From Variovorax sp. PBL-H6 (GTDB lineage: Bacteria > Pseudomonadota > Gammaproteobacteria > Burkholderiales > Burkholderiaceae_C): a DNA stretch of 64,000 nucleotides. A program made the position numbers and the translations under genes. The DNA lies in contig NZ_LR594659.1 of the NCBI RefSeq assembly GCF_901827155.1, forward strand, positions 3,224,001-3,288,000. Direction: 5' to 3'. Positions 8,177-19,078 of the stretch are shown piece by piece; position 1 is the first letter of the stretch, and every line of letters begins with the position of its first letter. The notes beneath the pieces were generated by a model, which was given only the letters and a program-made list of their open reading frames with translations, was not told the DNA's origin and did no database searches.

Positions 8177-9373
8177 TCAGCGCTTGTTCTTGATCGGAAT
8201 GTCCATCTCCGACGCCTTGATCTCGTGCACCAGCTCCGGCACGCCCCAGGCGAAGGCCGGGTCGGCCTTGATCTTGAAGTGGTACATGCTCTGCAGCGCC
8301 TGGTGGTCTTCCTTGCGGAAGGTCATCGGGCCCTTGGGCGTATCGAAGGTCATGCCTTCCATCGTCGAGATCAGCTTGTTGGTGCCGGTGTCGCCGCCCG
8401 TCTTCTTGAGCGCCGTCACCACGGCCATCGCCGCGCTGAAGCCACCGGCCGTGAAGAAGTCGGGCGGCGTCTTGAATTCCTTGTAGTGCGCCGCGACCAG
8501 GGCCTCGTTCACCGGGTTCTTCGGGATGCCGAAGTAGTAGTAGGTGGCGCCTTCCATGCCCGGGAATTGCTTGTAGCTGGCCATGGCGGGCAGGATGTTG
8601 CCGCCCGTGGCGATCTCGATGCCGTAGCGCTGGAGGTCGAGGTCCGCGATCTTGAAGGGGTTGCCCGCGCCGGCCCAGACGACCCAGATCACCTTGCGGC
8701 CCGGCTGGTCCTTGAGCTTGTCGATCAGCCGCTGCGCGCCGGCGGTGAAGTCGGTGGTGTTCTGCGGCAGGTATTCCTCATGGACGATCTTGGCCTTCTT
8801 GATCGCATCCTTGAAGGCCTTCACGCCATCGCGGCCGAAAGCGTAGTCCTGTGCCAGCGTGGCGATGCTGACGCCCGGCTTGTCGAGCGCGACCGCGTTG
8901 CTGATTGCGTCCTGGCTCGAGTTGCGGCCGGTGCGGAAGATGTACTTGTTCCACTTGTCGCCGGTGATCGAGTCGGCCACGGCGGGCTCGACCAGCAGGA
9001 TCTTCTTGTACTCCTCGGCCACCGGCAGCATCGCGAGCGCCACGCCCGAGGAGGTGGGGCCCACCGCCAATGCGGCCTTGTCGTCCGCATAGGCCGCGGC
9101 CAGCAGCGACTTGCCGAGATCGGGCTTGCCTTGGTCGTCCTTCTCGATGACCACGATCTTCTTGCCGTTGACGGCCATCGTGCCGCCCGTGGCGTAGCTC
9201 AAGCCCATCATGAGGCCGGTCTGCGTCTGCTTGCCGTAGGCTTCCAGCGGGCCGGTCTTGCTGTAGATATGCGCGATGCGGATCTCGTTGGACTGGGCGA
9301 GCGCGGGAGTGGTCAGGGCGGTGGCGCCCAAAGCTGCGACGGCCGCGAGGGCGACCAGATGGCGACGGTGCAT
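8177..9373 (-). CDS. ABC transporter periplasmic substrate-binding protein (LivK-like)
   Basis: 398 residues from ATG 9373, chosen because AGGAG sits 8 nt upstream and a clean signal peptide follows (MHRRHLVALAAVAALGATAL, cleavage at ALA-QS). The mature part has the periplasmic-binding type I fold: IRIAHIYSKTGPLEAYGKQ at the N-terminus, then a central LLVEPAVADSITG. Substrates of this Liv subfamily include aromatic acids and amides, so the ligand cannot be read from the sequence. It is the first gene of the operon, directly behind a sigma-54 promoter. Confidence 0.9.
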   Translation of the reverse strand: MHRRHLVALAAVAALGATALTTPALAQSNEIRIAHIYSKTGPLEAYGKQTQTGLMMGLSYATGGTMAVNGKKIVVIEKDDQGKPDLGKSLLAAAYADDKAALAVGPTSSGVALAMLPVAEEYKKILLVEPAVADSITGDKWNKYIFRTGRNSSQDAISNAVALDKPGVSIATLAQDYAFGRDGVKAFKDAIKKAKIVHEEYLPQNTTDFTAGAQRLIDKLKDQPGRKVIWVVWAGAGNPFKIADLDLQRYGIEIATGGNILPAMASYKQFPGMEGATYYYFGIPKNPVNEALVAAHYKEFKTPPDFFTAGGFSAAMAVVTALKKTGGDTGTNKLISTMEGMTFDTPKGPMTFRKEDHQALQSMYHFKIKADPAFAWGVPELVHEIKASEMDIPIKNKR

Positions 9374-9406
9374 TCTTTTGTCTCCTGAGGATGGATGACT
9401 GAATAT

Positions 9407-9422
9407 TGCACAGTTCATGCCA
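9407..9422 (-). promoter_or_regulatory. sigma-54 (-24/-12) promoter of the liv-type operon
   Basis: On the minus strand the sequence is TGGCATGAACTGTGCA. It matches the RpoN consensus TGGCACG-N4-TTGCW at all but two informative positions, and the invariant GG and GC are exactly 10 nt apart. It lies 34 bp upstream of the receptor ATG, and AGGAG (9382-9386) sits between. The gene immediately upstream encodes a sigma-54 activator. That context makes a chance match unlikely. Confidence 0.72.
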
Positions 9423-9497
9423 GCTGCGATCGCGTTGTCAGCCAAGGACTTTCCCGCAGGCTTCGAGTGAAAGGACTGGAATCAATACATTTGACTT

Positions 9498-9512
9498 GCC
9501 TGAGTTTCAGGC
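9498..9512. promoter_or_regulatory. perfect inverted repeat, probable activator site
   Basis: GCCTGA-gtt-TCAGGC is a perfect 6-bp inverted repeat with a 3-nt centre. It lies about 76 bp upstream of the -24 element and just after the stop of the sigma-54 activator gene. The position and symmetry fit an upstream activating sequence bound by the Fis-type HTH of that activator. Confidence 0.5.
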
Positions 9513-9525
9513 GATTGCATTTTTC

Positions 9526-11058
<1,533 letters not shown>

Positions 11059-11273
11059 GGCGGAATCGTAGCCTGTGCATCAATGGCTCGCGCCGATGTC
11101 ATCGATGGCGTCGTCGCGACTGGCTACGATGCAGGTTTCCGATCTGCGCAGGGGCTTGCCGAGCGGCGCGTGCAGTCTTGCTATGCTGCGCGCCTTGCCC
11201 GGCCCACCGGCTGCATCCGGCCCAGCGACGCGACCTACCCGATCGCCAGCCACGCCACTTTTTGCGGAACCTC

Positions 11274-12776
11274 ATGAGGAACTTCCGGCTTCGCGCGCTC
11301 TGCTTCGCGCTTTCCTTCACGCTCCCTTTGGCGTTCTCGGCCTGCACGCTCCCGCGCCCGCCCGAGAAGGTCACGGCACCGACACCCGCGCAGTGGAGCA
11401 CCCCCCTGCCCCACGGCGGCTCGCTGCCCGTGCTGGCCGACTGGTGGCGCCAGCTCGACGATCCGTTCCTGGTCGAGCTGATCGACGCGGCCCAGGCCGC
11501 CAGCCCCAACGTGGCCAGCGCCGCCGCGCGCATCGCCGAGGCACGTGCCTCGCGCGTCGCCGCCGGCGCTGCGCTGGCACCCAACCTCGGCGCCAATGCC
11601 TCGGCCAGCCGCAGCAATTCGCCCACCGGCGGCTTCACCGGACTGGGCGGCACCGGCAGCACGGGCGCCAGCTCGACGAGCACTGCAATTCCCGCCATCA
11701 CCACCCTCCAGGCCGGCCTGCAGTCGAACTGGGAGGTCGACCTGTTCGGTGGCCTGCGCGCCACCCGCGATGCCAACCAGGCCCGCCTCGACAGCGCCGA
11801 CGCCAGGTGGCACGAAGCGCGGGTCTCTGTGGCGGCCGAGACGGCCAACGCCTATTTCGGAGAACGCGCCTGCCGGCGCCAACTCGCCGTGGCCGCAGAC
11901 GACACCCGATCGCGGGCGGAGACCGCGCGTCTCAACGACCTTTCGGCCCGTGCCGGCTTCACCGCGCCGGCCGACGCCGCGTTGGCGCGCGCCGGCGCCT
12001 CCGATGCCTCGGCCAGGCTGACCCAGCAACGCGCCCAGTGCGCCCTGCTGCAGCAATCGCTGGTCGCGTTGACCGGCATCGAGGCCGCCACGCTGCAGGC
12101 CCGGCTGGATGCCGTGCCGGTCGAACGCACGCTGCCGGCCGTGCACCCTGTGGCCAGCGTGCCCGCCGAGGTGCTGGCCCAGCGGCCGGACGTGTATGCG
12201 GCCGAACTGGGCGTTGCCGCTGCCAGCGCAGAGGCCGGCTCCGCACTGGCACAGCGCTTCCCGCGGCTGACACTTCAGGGCTCCATCGGCCGCCTGCAGT
12301 TCCGCACCAGCGGCTTTCGCGAGACGGTGGATACCTGGAGCATCGGCCCGGTGGCGCTGACCGTGCCGATCTTCGACGGCGGCACCCTGGCCGCCAACGT
12401 GGATGCCGCGCGGGCCCGCTACGACGAAGCCGTCGCGCTCTACCGCGGCAACGTGCGCCAGGCCGTGCGCGAGGTGGAGGAGGCGCTGATCAACCTGCAG
12501 AGCACCGACCAGCGCACCGGCGATGCCGATGCTGCGGTGCAGAACTACCGGGCCTCGTTCGACGCCACCAGCGCGCGCTATCAGAGCGGCCTTGCCAGCC
12601 TGTTCGAGCTGGAGGACGCGCGGCGCACGCTGTTCGCGGCGCAGACCGCGCGCGTCTCGCTGCAGCGCGAGCGCGCCGAGGCCTGGGTTGCGCTCTACCG
12701 CACCACCGGCGGCGGCTGGTCGCGGCCAGGCACCGAAACGACAAGCAACTCCTCGATCGCGAAGTCAGCGAAGTAG
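11274..12776 (+). CDS. RND efflux outer-membrane lipoprotein, NodT/OprM family
   Basis: 500 residues from ATG 11274. The lipobox LAFSA-C near residue 20 marks a lipoprotein. Two outer-membrane efflux repeats follow, with long heptad-rich helices, and NSPTGGFTGLGGTG-like turns in between. It forms the trimeric outer-membrane channel of a tripartite pump with the next two genes. It is only 5 bp from the adaptor gene. I see no regulator in the pump operon itself. Confidence 0.92.
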   Translation: MRNFRLRALCFALSFTLPLAFSACTLPRPPEKVTAPTPAQWSTPLPHGGSLPVLADWWRQLDDPFLVELIDAAQAASPNVASAAARIAEARASRVAAGAALAPNLGANASASRSNSPTGGFTGLGGTGSTGASSTSTAIPAITTLQAGLQSNWEVDLFGGLRATRDANQARLDSADARWHEARVSVAAETANAYFGERACRRQLAVAADDTRSRAETARLNDLSARAGFTAPADAALARAGASDASARLTQQRAQCALLQQSLVALTGIEAATLQARLDAVPVERTLPAVHPVASVPAEVLAQRPDVYAAELGVAAASAEAGSALAQRFPRLTLQGSIGRLQFRTSGFRETVDTWSIGPVALTVPIFDGGTLAANVDAARARYDEAVALYRGNVRQAVREVEEALINLQSTDQRTGDADAAVQNYRASFDATSARYQSGLASLFELEDARRTLFAAQTARVSLQRERAEAWVALYRTTGGGWSRPGTETTSNSSIAKSAK

Positions 12777-12781
12777 CTCTT

Positions 12782-13936
12782 ATGACAAGAATGAAGCGTT
12801 CCACCCTGCTCATCATCGTGGCTGTGCTGGTGCTGCTGCTCGCGGTCGGCGCCTTCCTGTTCTCGCGCGGCAAGCCGGCCGAGCAGGCCGCCGGCATGTC
12901 GAAGGAAGCCGCCGCACAGCCCAGGCCTGCGCTCACCGTGACGGTGGCCAAGCCCGAGACCAGCGAGCTCACCATCACGCTGGCCGCCAACGGCAATGTT
13001 GCGGCATGGCAGGAAGCCAGCATCGGCTCCGAGTCCACCGGCCTGCGCCTGGCCGAAGTTCGCGTCAACGTGGGCGATGCAGTGAAGAAGGGCCAAGTGC
13101 TCGCCACCTTCTCGCAAGAGACCGTGCAAGCCGATGTGGCCCAGGCCCGCGCCTCGCTGGCCGAGGCCAGGGCGACTGCTGCCGATGCCGCCGGCAACGC
13201 CGCGCGCGCCCGCACCCTGCAGGCGACCGGCGCCTTGAGCCAGCAGCAGATCAACCAGTACCAGACGGCGGAGCAAACCGCGAAGGCGCGCGTCGAGGCG
13301 GCCCAGGCCGTGCTGGCCGCCCAGCAGGTGCGCGGCCGCAACACGCAGGTGCTGGCGCCCGACGACGGCGTGATCTCGTCGCGCACCGCGACGGTGGGCA
13401 GCGTGCTCGGCGCCGGCACCGAGCTGTTCCGGCTGATCCGCCAGGGCCGCCTCGAGTGGCGCGCCGAGGTGACATCGGCCGAGCTCAGCCGCGTCGCCGT
13501 GGGCACCCCTGCCGTGATCACCAGTGCCAGCGGCGCCCAGGTCAGCGGCACGGTGCGCAGCATTGCGCCGACTGTCGACCCCCAGACGCGCAATGCCCTC
13601 GTCTACGTCGACCTCCCTGGCTTGCAGCAGACGAGCGTCGTCAAGGCCGGCATGTTCGCGCGCGGCGAGTTCCAGCTCGGCCACAGCAACGCGCTCACCG
13701 TTCCGCAAGCCGCGGTGGTGCCGCGCGACGGCTTCAACCACCTGCTCCTGCTCCAGCCCGACAACCGCGTCGCGCAGCTGAAGGTCGAGACCGGCCGCCG
13801 CGTGGGCGACCGCATCGAGATCACCACCAGGCTGCCCGCGGACGCGCGCATCGTGGTCCAGGGCGCGGGCTTCCTGAACGACGGCGACCTGGTGCGGGTG
13901 GTGGATGCGCCGCCGGCCAAGCGAAGTGCGCCGTGA
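12782..13936 (+). CDS. RND efflux periplasmic adaptor (membrane fusion protein)
   Basis: 384 residues. An N-terminal membrane anchor (about residues 6-27) is followed by the adaptor's beta-barrel and lipoyl halves (VNVGDAVKKGQVLATFS, then RTATVGSVLGAGTELF), separated by a coiled-coil hairpin (about 115-190). The C-terminal beta-barrel VVKAGMFARGEF is typical. It bridges channel and pump. An alternative in-frame ATG at 12791 would remove three residues. The stop lies inside a 14-bp tandem repeat. Confidence 0.92.
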   Translation: MTRMKRSTLLIIVAVLVLLLAVGAFLFSRGKPAEQAAGMSKEAAAQPRPALTVTVAKPETSELTITLAANGNVAAWQEASIGSESTGLRLAEVRVNVGDAVKKGQVLATFSQETVQADVAQARASLAEARATAADAAGNAARARTLQATGALSQQQINQYQTAEQTAKARVEAAQAVLAAQQVRGRNTQVLAPDDGVISSRTATVGSVLGAGTELFRLIRQGRLEWRAEVTSAELSRVAVGTPAVITSASGAQVSGTVRSIAPTVDPQTRNALVYVDLPGLQQTSVVKAGMFARGEFQLGHSNALTVPQAAVVPRDGFNHLLLLQPDNRVAQLKVETGRRVGDRIEITTRLPADARIVVQGAGFLNDGDLVRVVDAPPAKRSAP

Positions 13937-13964
13937 GAAGTGCGCCCTGAGAAGTGCGCCGTAA
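13923..13964 (+). repeat. 14-bp tandem triplication at the end of the adaptor gene
   Basis: Three units follow head to tail: GAAGTGCGCCGTGA, GAAGTGCGCCCTGA and GAAGTGCGCCGTAA. The first contains the adaptor stop. Because the unit is 14 bp, the three stops (TGA at 13934, TGA at 13948, TAA at 13962) fall in three different frames. The repeat fills most of the short gap before the pump gene. Confidence 0.95.
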
Positions 13965-13992
13965 GTCATCCCGATCCGAAGCGAGCCACTGA

Positions 13993-16900
13993 ATGAACGT
14001 CTCCGCCTGGTCCATCCGCAACCCCATCCCCGCGGTGATGCTGTTCGTGCTGCTCACTTTCGCCGGGCTGCTGTCCTTCAACGCGATGAAGGTTCAGAAC
14101 TTCCCCGACATCGACCTGCCCACGGTGACGGTCTCGGTCTCGCTGCCGGGCGCGGCGCCCTCGCAGCTGGAGAACGACGTGGCGCGCAAGATCGAGAACT
14201 CGATCGCCACCGTTCAGGGCCTCAAGCACATCACGACCAAGGTGCAGGACGGCGCGGCCACGATGATCGTCGAGTTCCGCCTCGAGAAGCCGGTGCAGGA
14301 GGCGGTCGACGACGTGCGCTCCGCGGTGCAGCGCGTACGCGCCGATCTGCCGGCGGACGTGCGCGACCCCATCATCAACAAGCTGGACTTCGCGGCCCAG
14401 CCGGTCCTGGCTTTCACCATCGCTTCCTCGCGCATGGACCCGGAGGCGCTCAGCTGGTTCGTCGACGACACGGTCACCAAGAAGCTGCTGGCCATCAGCG
14501 GCGTGGGCGCGGTCAACCGCGTCGGCGGCGTCACGCGCCAGATCCATGTCGACCTCGATCCGGGCAGGCTGCAGTCGCTGGGGGCCACTGCCGCCGACAT
14601 CTCGCGCCAGCTGCGCCAGGTGCAGACCGAGAGCGCCGGCGGGCGCACCGATCTGGGCGGCAGCGAGCAGCCGGTGCGCACGCTCGCCACCGTGCGCTCG
14701 GCCGATGAGCTGCGCGACATGCAGATCCCGCTGTCGGACGGACGCAGCATCCGGCTCGACCAGGTGGCGCGCGTCTCCGACACCATTGCCGAGCCGCGCG
14801 CCGCCGCCCTGCTCGACGGCAAGCCCGTGGTCGGCTTCGAGGTCGCGCGCAGCCGCGGCGCGAGCGAGGTCGAGGTCGGCGGTGCGGTGCAGAAGGCCCT
14901 GGCCGAGCTGCGCGCGCAACGTCCCGACATCGAGCTCACCGAGGCGTTCAACTTCGTCGAGCCGGTGCAGGAGGAATACGACGGCTCGCTGCACCTGCTC
15001 TTCGAAGGCGCCCTGCTTGCGGTGATCGTGGTCTGGCTGTTCCTTCGCGACTGGCGCGCCACCTTCGTCTCGGCCGTCGCGCTGCCGATGTCGGCCATCC
15101 CGGCCTTCATCGGCATGCATTGGCTGGGCTTCTCGATCAACGTCGTCACGCTGCTGGCGCTGTCGCTGGTGGTGGGCATCCTGGTGGACGACGCGATCGT
15201 GGAGGTCGAGAACATCGTGCGCCACCTGCGCATGGGCAAGACGCCCTACCAGGCGGCCATGGAGGCGGCCGACGAGATCGGCCTGGCGGTGATCGCCACC
15301 ACCTTCACGCTGATCGCGGTGTTCCTGCCCACCGCCTTCATGAGCGGCGTGGCCGGCAAGTTCTTCAAGCAGTTCGGGTGGACTGCCTCGCTCGCGGTCT
15401 TTGCCTCGCTGGTGGTGGCGCGGATGCTCACGCCGATGATGGCGGCCTACATCCTCAAGCCGCTGGTCGGCGCCGAGAAGGAGCCGCGCTGGCTCGCCTT
15501 GTACATGCGCCTGGCCGAGCGCAGCCTGCGGCATCGCTTTACCACCATGGTGCTGGCCACCCTCTTCTTCTTCGGCTCGATCGCGCTGATCCCGCTGCTC
15601 AAGACCGGGTTCATCCCGGCCGACGACAACTCGCAGACGCAGGTGTACCTGTCGCTGCCGCCGGGCGCGACGCTGGCGCAGACGCTGGCGATGGCCGAGG
15701 AGACGCGACAGCGGGTGATGGCGGTGGAGCACGTGAAGAGCGTCTACACCACCGTGGGCGGCGGCAGCGCGGGCGGCGATCCCTTTGCCAGCTTCGGCAC
15801 GCCGGAGACCCGCAAGGCCACGCTCACCATCAAGCTGGCCGACCGCGGCGACCGGCCGCGCAAGCAGGGCATCGAGAACAACATCCGCAAGACACTCGAA
15901 ACCCTGCCCGGCGTGCGCACGACCGTGGGCCTCGGCGGCTCGGGCGAGAAGTACATCCTGGTGCTGACGGGCGAGGAACCGTACGCGCTCACGGCCGCGG
16001 CTCGCGCGGTCGAGAAGGACCTGCGCGCCATCCCCGGCCTGGGCAACATCACCTCCACCGCGAGCCTGATCCGGCCCGAAATCGTGGTGCGGCCGGACTT
16101 CGCCCGTGCCGCCGACCTGGGCGTGACCAGCTCGGCCATCGCCGAGACCCTGCGCGTGGCCACGCTCGGCGACTACGACCAGGCCCTGGCCAAGCTCAAC
16201 CTGGCGCAGCGGCAGGTGCCGATCGTGGTCAAGCTGGAGGACTCTGCGCGGCAGGACCTCTCGCTGCTGGAGCGCCTGACCGTCCCCGGTGCGCGCGGCC
16301 CGGTGATGCTGAGCCAGGTCGCCGCGCTCACGATGGAAGGCGGCCCTGCGGTGATCGACCGCTACGACCGCTCGCGCAACGTCAACTTCGAAATCGAACT
16401 CTCCGGCGTTGGCCTGGGGGACGCGAAGAAGGCGGTGGAAGCACTGCCCTCGGTGCGCAACCTGCCGCCCGGCGTACGCGTGGCGGAGGTGGGCGACGCC
16501 GAGATGATGAGCGAGCTGTTCGCCAGCTTCGGCCTGGCGATGCTGACCGGCGTGCTGTGCATCTACATCGTGCTGGTGCTGCTCTTCAAGGACTTCCTGC
16601 ACCCCGTCACCATCCTGTGCGCGTTGCCGCTGGCGCTGGGCGGGGCCTTCATCGGCCTGCTGCTGGGGCAGCAGGCGCTGTCGATGCCCTCGATGATCGG
16701 CTTCATCATGCTGATGGGCGTGGCCACCAAGAACTCGATCCTGCTGGTGGAGTACGCGATCGTCGCTCGCCGCGATCACGGAATGACGCGCTGGGATGCG
16801 CTGCGCGATGCCTGCCACAAGCGCGCGCGGCCGATCATCATGACCACGCTGGCCATGGGCGCGGGCATGGCGCCGATCGCATTCGGCCTGAGCGCGGCCG

Positions 16901-17121
16901 ATTCCAGCTTCCGCGCGCCGATGGCCATGGCGGTGATCGGCGGGCTGATCACCTCCACGGTGCTGAGCCTGCTGGTCGTGCCGGCGGTGTTCACCTACGT
17001 CGACGATATCGAGCACTGGCTGCATCGCATGGTCGCCCGCATCCGCGGCCGCAAGCCCGACGCGACAGACGCTCCGGAGGGGCCGCCTCCGCGGACGCGC
17101 GAGCAGCCGGCGGCGCACTGA
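13993..17121 (+). CDS. RND-family multidrug efflux inner-membrane pump
   Basis: 1042 residues, the usual length. The N-terminal IRNPIPAVMLFVLLTFAGLLSF is membrane segment 1. Two large periplasmic loops and twelve membrane segments follow, with the proton-relay VVGILVDDAIVEVENI in segment 4 (two Asp). It closely follows the AcrB/MexB type (HAE-1) rather than metal pumps; I did not find the metal-site motifs. It completes the outer-membrane channel, adaptor and pump operon. Confidence 0.95.
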   Translation: MNVSAWSIRNPIPAVMLFVLLTFAGLLSFNAMKVQNFPDIDLPTVTVSVSLPGAAPSQLENDVARKIENSIATVQGLKHITTKVQDGAATMIVEFRLEKPVQEAVDDVRSAVQRVRADLPADVRDPIINKLDFAAQPVLAFTIASSRMDPEALSWFVDDTVTKKLLAISGVGAVNRVGGVTRQIHVDLDPGRLQSLGATAADISRQLRQVQTESAGGRTDLGGSEQPVRTLATVRSADELRDMQIPLSDGRSIRLDQVARVSDTIAEPRAAALLDGKPVVGFEVARSRGASEVEVGGAVQKALAELRAQRPDIELTEAFNFVEPVQEEYDGSLHLLFEGALLAVIVVWLFLRDWRATFVSAVALPMSAIPAFIGMHWLGFSINVVTLLALSLVVGILVDDAIVEVENIVRHLRMGKTPYQAAMEAADEIGLAVIATTFTLIAVFLPTAFMSGVAGKFFKQFGWTASLAVFASLVVARMLTPMMAAYILKPLVGAEKEPRWLALYMRLAERSLRHRFTTMVLATLFFFGSIALIPLLKTGFIPADDNSQTQVYLSLPPGATLAQTLAMAEETRQRVMAVEHVKSVYTTVGGGSAGGDPFASFGTPETRKATLTIKLADRGDRPRKQGIENNIRKTLETLPGVRTTVGLGGSGEKYILVLTGEEPYALTAAARAVEKDLRAIPGLGNITSTASLIRPEIVVRPDFARAADLGVTSSAIAETLRVATLGDYDQALAKLNLAQRQVPIVVKLEDSARQDLSLLERLTVPGARGPVMLSQVAALTMEGGPAVIDRYDRSRNVNFEIELSGVGLGDAKKAVEALPSVRNLPPGVRVAEVGDAEMMSELFASFGLAMLTGVLCIYIVLVLLFKDFLHPVTILCALPLALGGAFIGLLLGQQALSMPSMIGFIMLMGVATKNSILLVEYAIVARRDHGMTRWDALRDACHKRARPIIMTTLAMGAGMAPIAFGLSAADSSFRAPMAMAVIGGLITSTVLSLLVVPAVFTYVDDIEHWLHRMVARIRGRKPDATDAPEGPPPRTREQPAAH

Positions 17122-17295
17122 GGTGGCTCAGGCGCGTTGCTGATCCTCGGCGGCCTGGTGCGGTGGTACACGGCACCGCATCGGCCGCGTCCCCAGGCAG
17201 GCACGCCCTTGGACTACCTCCCTTCGCTGCAGCTGCGCACAGCAGCGGGCGGCGCAATCATGCAATGCTGCCGAAGCCTTGCAACGGAGAACACC

Positions 17296-17658
17296 GTGAA
17301 GCCGTCCCAGCCGCCCCGTTTCTTCTTCCTTTGCGCCGGCATGGCGGCGGCCCTCGCCGCGCCGGCCCAGCCCGCCCCCGATGCACTGCAGCGGCGCTAC
17401 GAGCGCGACATTGCGGCTTGCAACAACGGAACCCTGGCTGCCCCGGCGCGCGAAGCCTGCATCCGCGCAGCCGGCACCGCGCTCGATCGCGCGCGCGGCG
17501 GTCCACCGGTCGAAGTGCCTCAGCCCTCCTCGGACGGGCGCGCCACCATCGTTGCACCGCCCGGCGCCGCCCCTTCGAGCGGCTCGGACGCCATCCCTTC
17601 TAGCGATGGCCGCGCCACCATCGTGCGCCCGGCCGGCCAGGCGGCGCCGCAGCGATAG
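17296..17658 (+). CDS. small secreted protein with a repeated SSDGRATIV motif
   Basis: 120 residues from a GTG at 17296 with GGAGA 5 nt upstream. A longer frame reaches 17137 but lacks a good start. A signal peptide is present (FFFLCAGMAAALAAPAQP). The mature part has a helical, two-Cys region (ERDIAACNNGTL...REACIRAAG). A C-terminal tail follows in which SSDGRATIV occurs twice (near residues 75 and 103) in a Pro/Ala-rich context. I do not recognise the family. It ends exactly at the base before the convergent esterase-like gene. Confidence 0.6.
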   Translation: MKPSQPPRFFFLCAGMAAALAAPAQPAPDALQRRYERDIAACNNGTLAAPAREACIRAAGTALDRARGGPPVEVPQPSSDGRATIVAPPGAAPSSGSDAIPSSDGRATIVRPAGQAAPQR

Positions 17659-18960
17659 CTACGCCAGCGGCTCCAGGGCCGAGGTCTGGTCCAGGTGGAC
17701 CAGGGCATCGAACTGCTCGGCAACGCGTGCCTCGAAGTAGTGGCTCTGCCGCTCTGTCGCGGGCGCATAGATCACTCCGATGGCACGCTGAAGCCGCGTG
17801 TCGCGCAGCGCGTCGGCGAGTACCTCGTTGTTGCGAAGCATCAAGGCGAAACGGCCGAGCCCGGTCTCGTGCAGCAGCGCCTCGATGCTGCCCGCGAGCG
17901 GGGGATTGATGCGCTTGCGCTCCGGCTTCCGGTCCCACCCAGAGGCGGCCGTGACTTCGCCCGACGCGGTGGTGAAGCCGACGTTGAAGCACTGCGCCTC
18001 GTAGCGTTCGCGCATGAGCTGGCCCACGTTGAGCTCGCCGATGTCCGCCATCTCCGTGGAGCGCGCATCGCCCAGGTGCGAGTTGTGCGCCCACACCGCG
18101 ATGCGGGCGGGCCTGGACCGCCGGGCGCTCAGGTGCGCATCGAGCGCCTGCAGTGTCTGCGCCATGTGCTGGTCCCGCAGGTTCCACGAGGCCACACGGC
18201 CCTTGAACATGGTGCGGTAGTAGTGCTCGGCGTTGCGCACCAGCCGCGCGTTCTGCTCGGCATGAAAATGCGCGTCGGCACCGGCGTGGACCTTGCTCTC
18301 GCGCAGTTCCATCAGCTGCGCCACCGCTGCGTCCTCGCAGCTGGCGCTCAGGTCGAAAGCGACAGCATGGCCGTAGGCTTGCGTGTCCTCGCCGAAATGA
18401 TCGAAGCAGCCATAGCGGGAACGCGCGCGACGCGCAGCGTCGGGATCGACCCGGTCCAGGTACTCGAGCACCGAGCCGATGGAGGTGTAGAGGCTGTACA
18501 GGTCGATGCCGTAGAAACCCACGCGCTGCTCCGGCGCCCTCCCCTGGTTGAAGGCGCGCAGCCAGTCGACGAACTCGCGAACGGGCTGGTTGCGCCACAT
18601 CCAGAGCGGGAAGCGCCGGAAATCGCCGAGCGCCTGCAGTGCACTCGAATCGTCGGACAGGCCGCGAACGAATCGGTCGACCCGCAAGGCATCGGGCCAG
18701 TCGGCTTCGACCGCGACCGCATCGAAAGCCTTCTCTTCGATCAGCCGCTTCGTGATTGCGGCGCGCTCGCGGTAGAAGTCGTCGGTGCCATGCGAGGCCT
18801 CTCCCAGGAGCACGAAGCGGGCGTCCGCAATGGCGAAGAGCAGCGCCGCATGGCAATGCGGAGAAGTTCCAAGCGGGCACGCTGCGGCGCGGATCGCGCG
18901 GATCGCACCGTCGTCGTCTCGCCCGCCGCCGTATCGCATGGCATGCCCTCGTGGGTCCAT
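17659..18960 (-). CDS. erythromycin-esterase family protein
   Basis: 433 residues. The family hallmarks are present: LLGEASHGTDDFYRERA (His57 and Glu65 in the active site), VAVEADWPDA, YGIDLYSLYTS and IAVWAHNSHLGD (a His near residue 285). The family includes EreA/EreB macrolide esterases, but most chromosomal members are of unknown substrate. I would not infer macrolide resistance from this alone. The start at 18960 is an ATG; a second one 21 bp inside also fits. There is no signal peptide. Confidence 0.85.
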   Translation of the reverse strand: MDPRGHAMRYGGGRDDDGAIRAIRAAACPLGTSPHCHAALLFAIADARFVLLGEASHGTDDFYRERAAITKRLIEEKAFDAVAVEADWPDALRVDRFVRGLSDDSSALQALGDFRRFPLWMWRNQPVREFVDWLRAFNQGRAPEQRVGFYGIDLYSLYTSIGSVLEYLDRVDPDAARRARSRYGCFDHFGEDTQAYGHAVAFDLSASCEDAAVAQLMELRESKVHAGADAHFHAEQNARLVRNAEHYYRTMFKGRVASWNLRDQHMAQTLQALDAHLSARRSRPARIAVWAHNSHLGDARSTEMADIGELNVGQLMRERYEAQCFNVGFTTASGEVTAASGWDRKPERKRINPPLAGSIEALLHETGLGRFALMLRNNEVLADALRDTRLQRAIGVIYAPATERQSHYFEARVAEQFDALVHLDQTSALEPLA

Positions 18961-19078
18961 TGGGACTTACAGGCTAGAACGGCGGCTCACGTGCGATGTC
19001 GGACCGCGCTTGGCGCAGCGTAGGAATGCAGCCCGCGATGTCGCTCCGGCGGCAGATGCGCCGGGCGAACCTGGCAAT

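Noticed and set aside
13966..17118. A minus-strand open frame of about 1050 codons opposite the RND pump gene
   Set aside because: Its composition is His/Arg/Ala-rich with no domain. It is the shadow of a GC-rich gene; the plus-strand pump is unmistakable.
17659..18960. Macrolide resistance gene
   Set aside because: The erythromycin-esterase family is broad and most members are not resistance enzymes, so the name does not prove the function.
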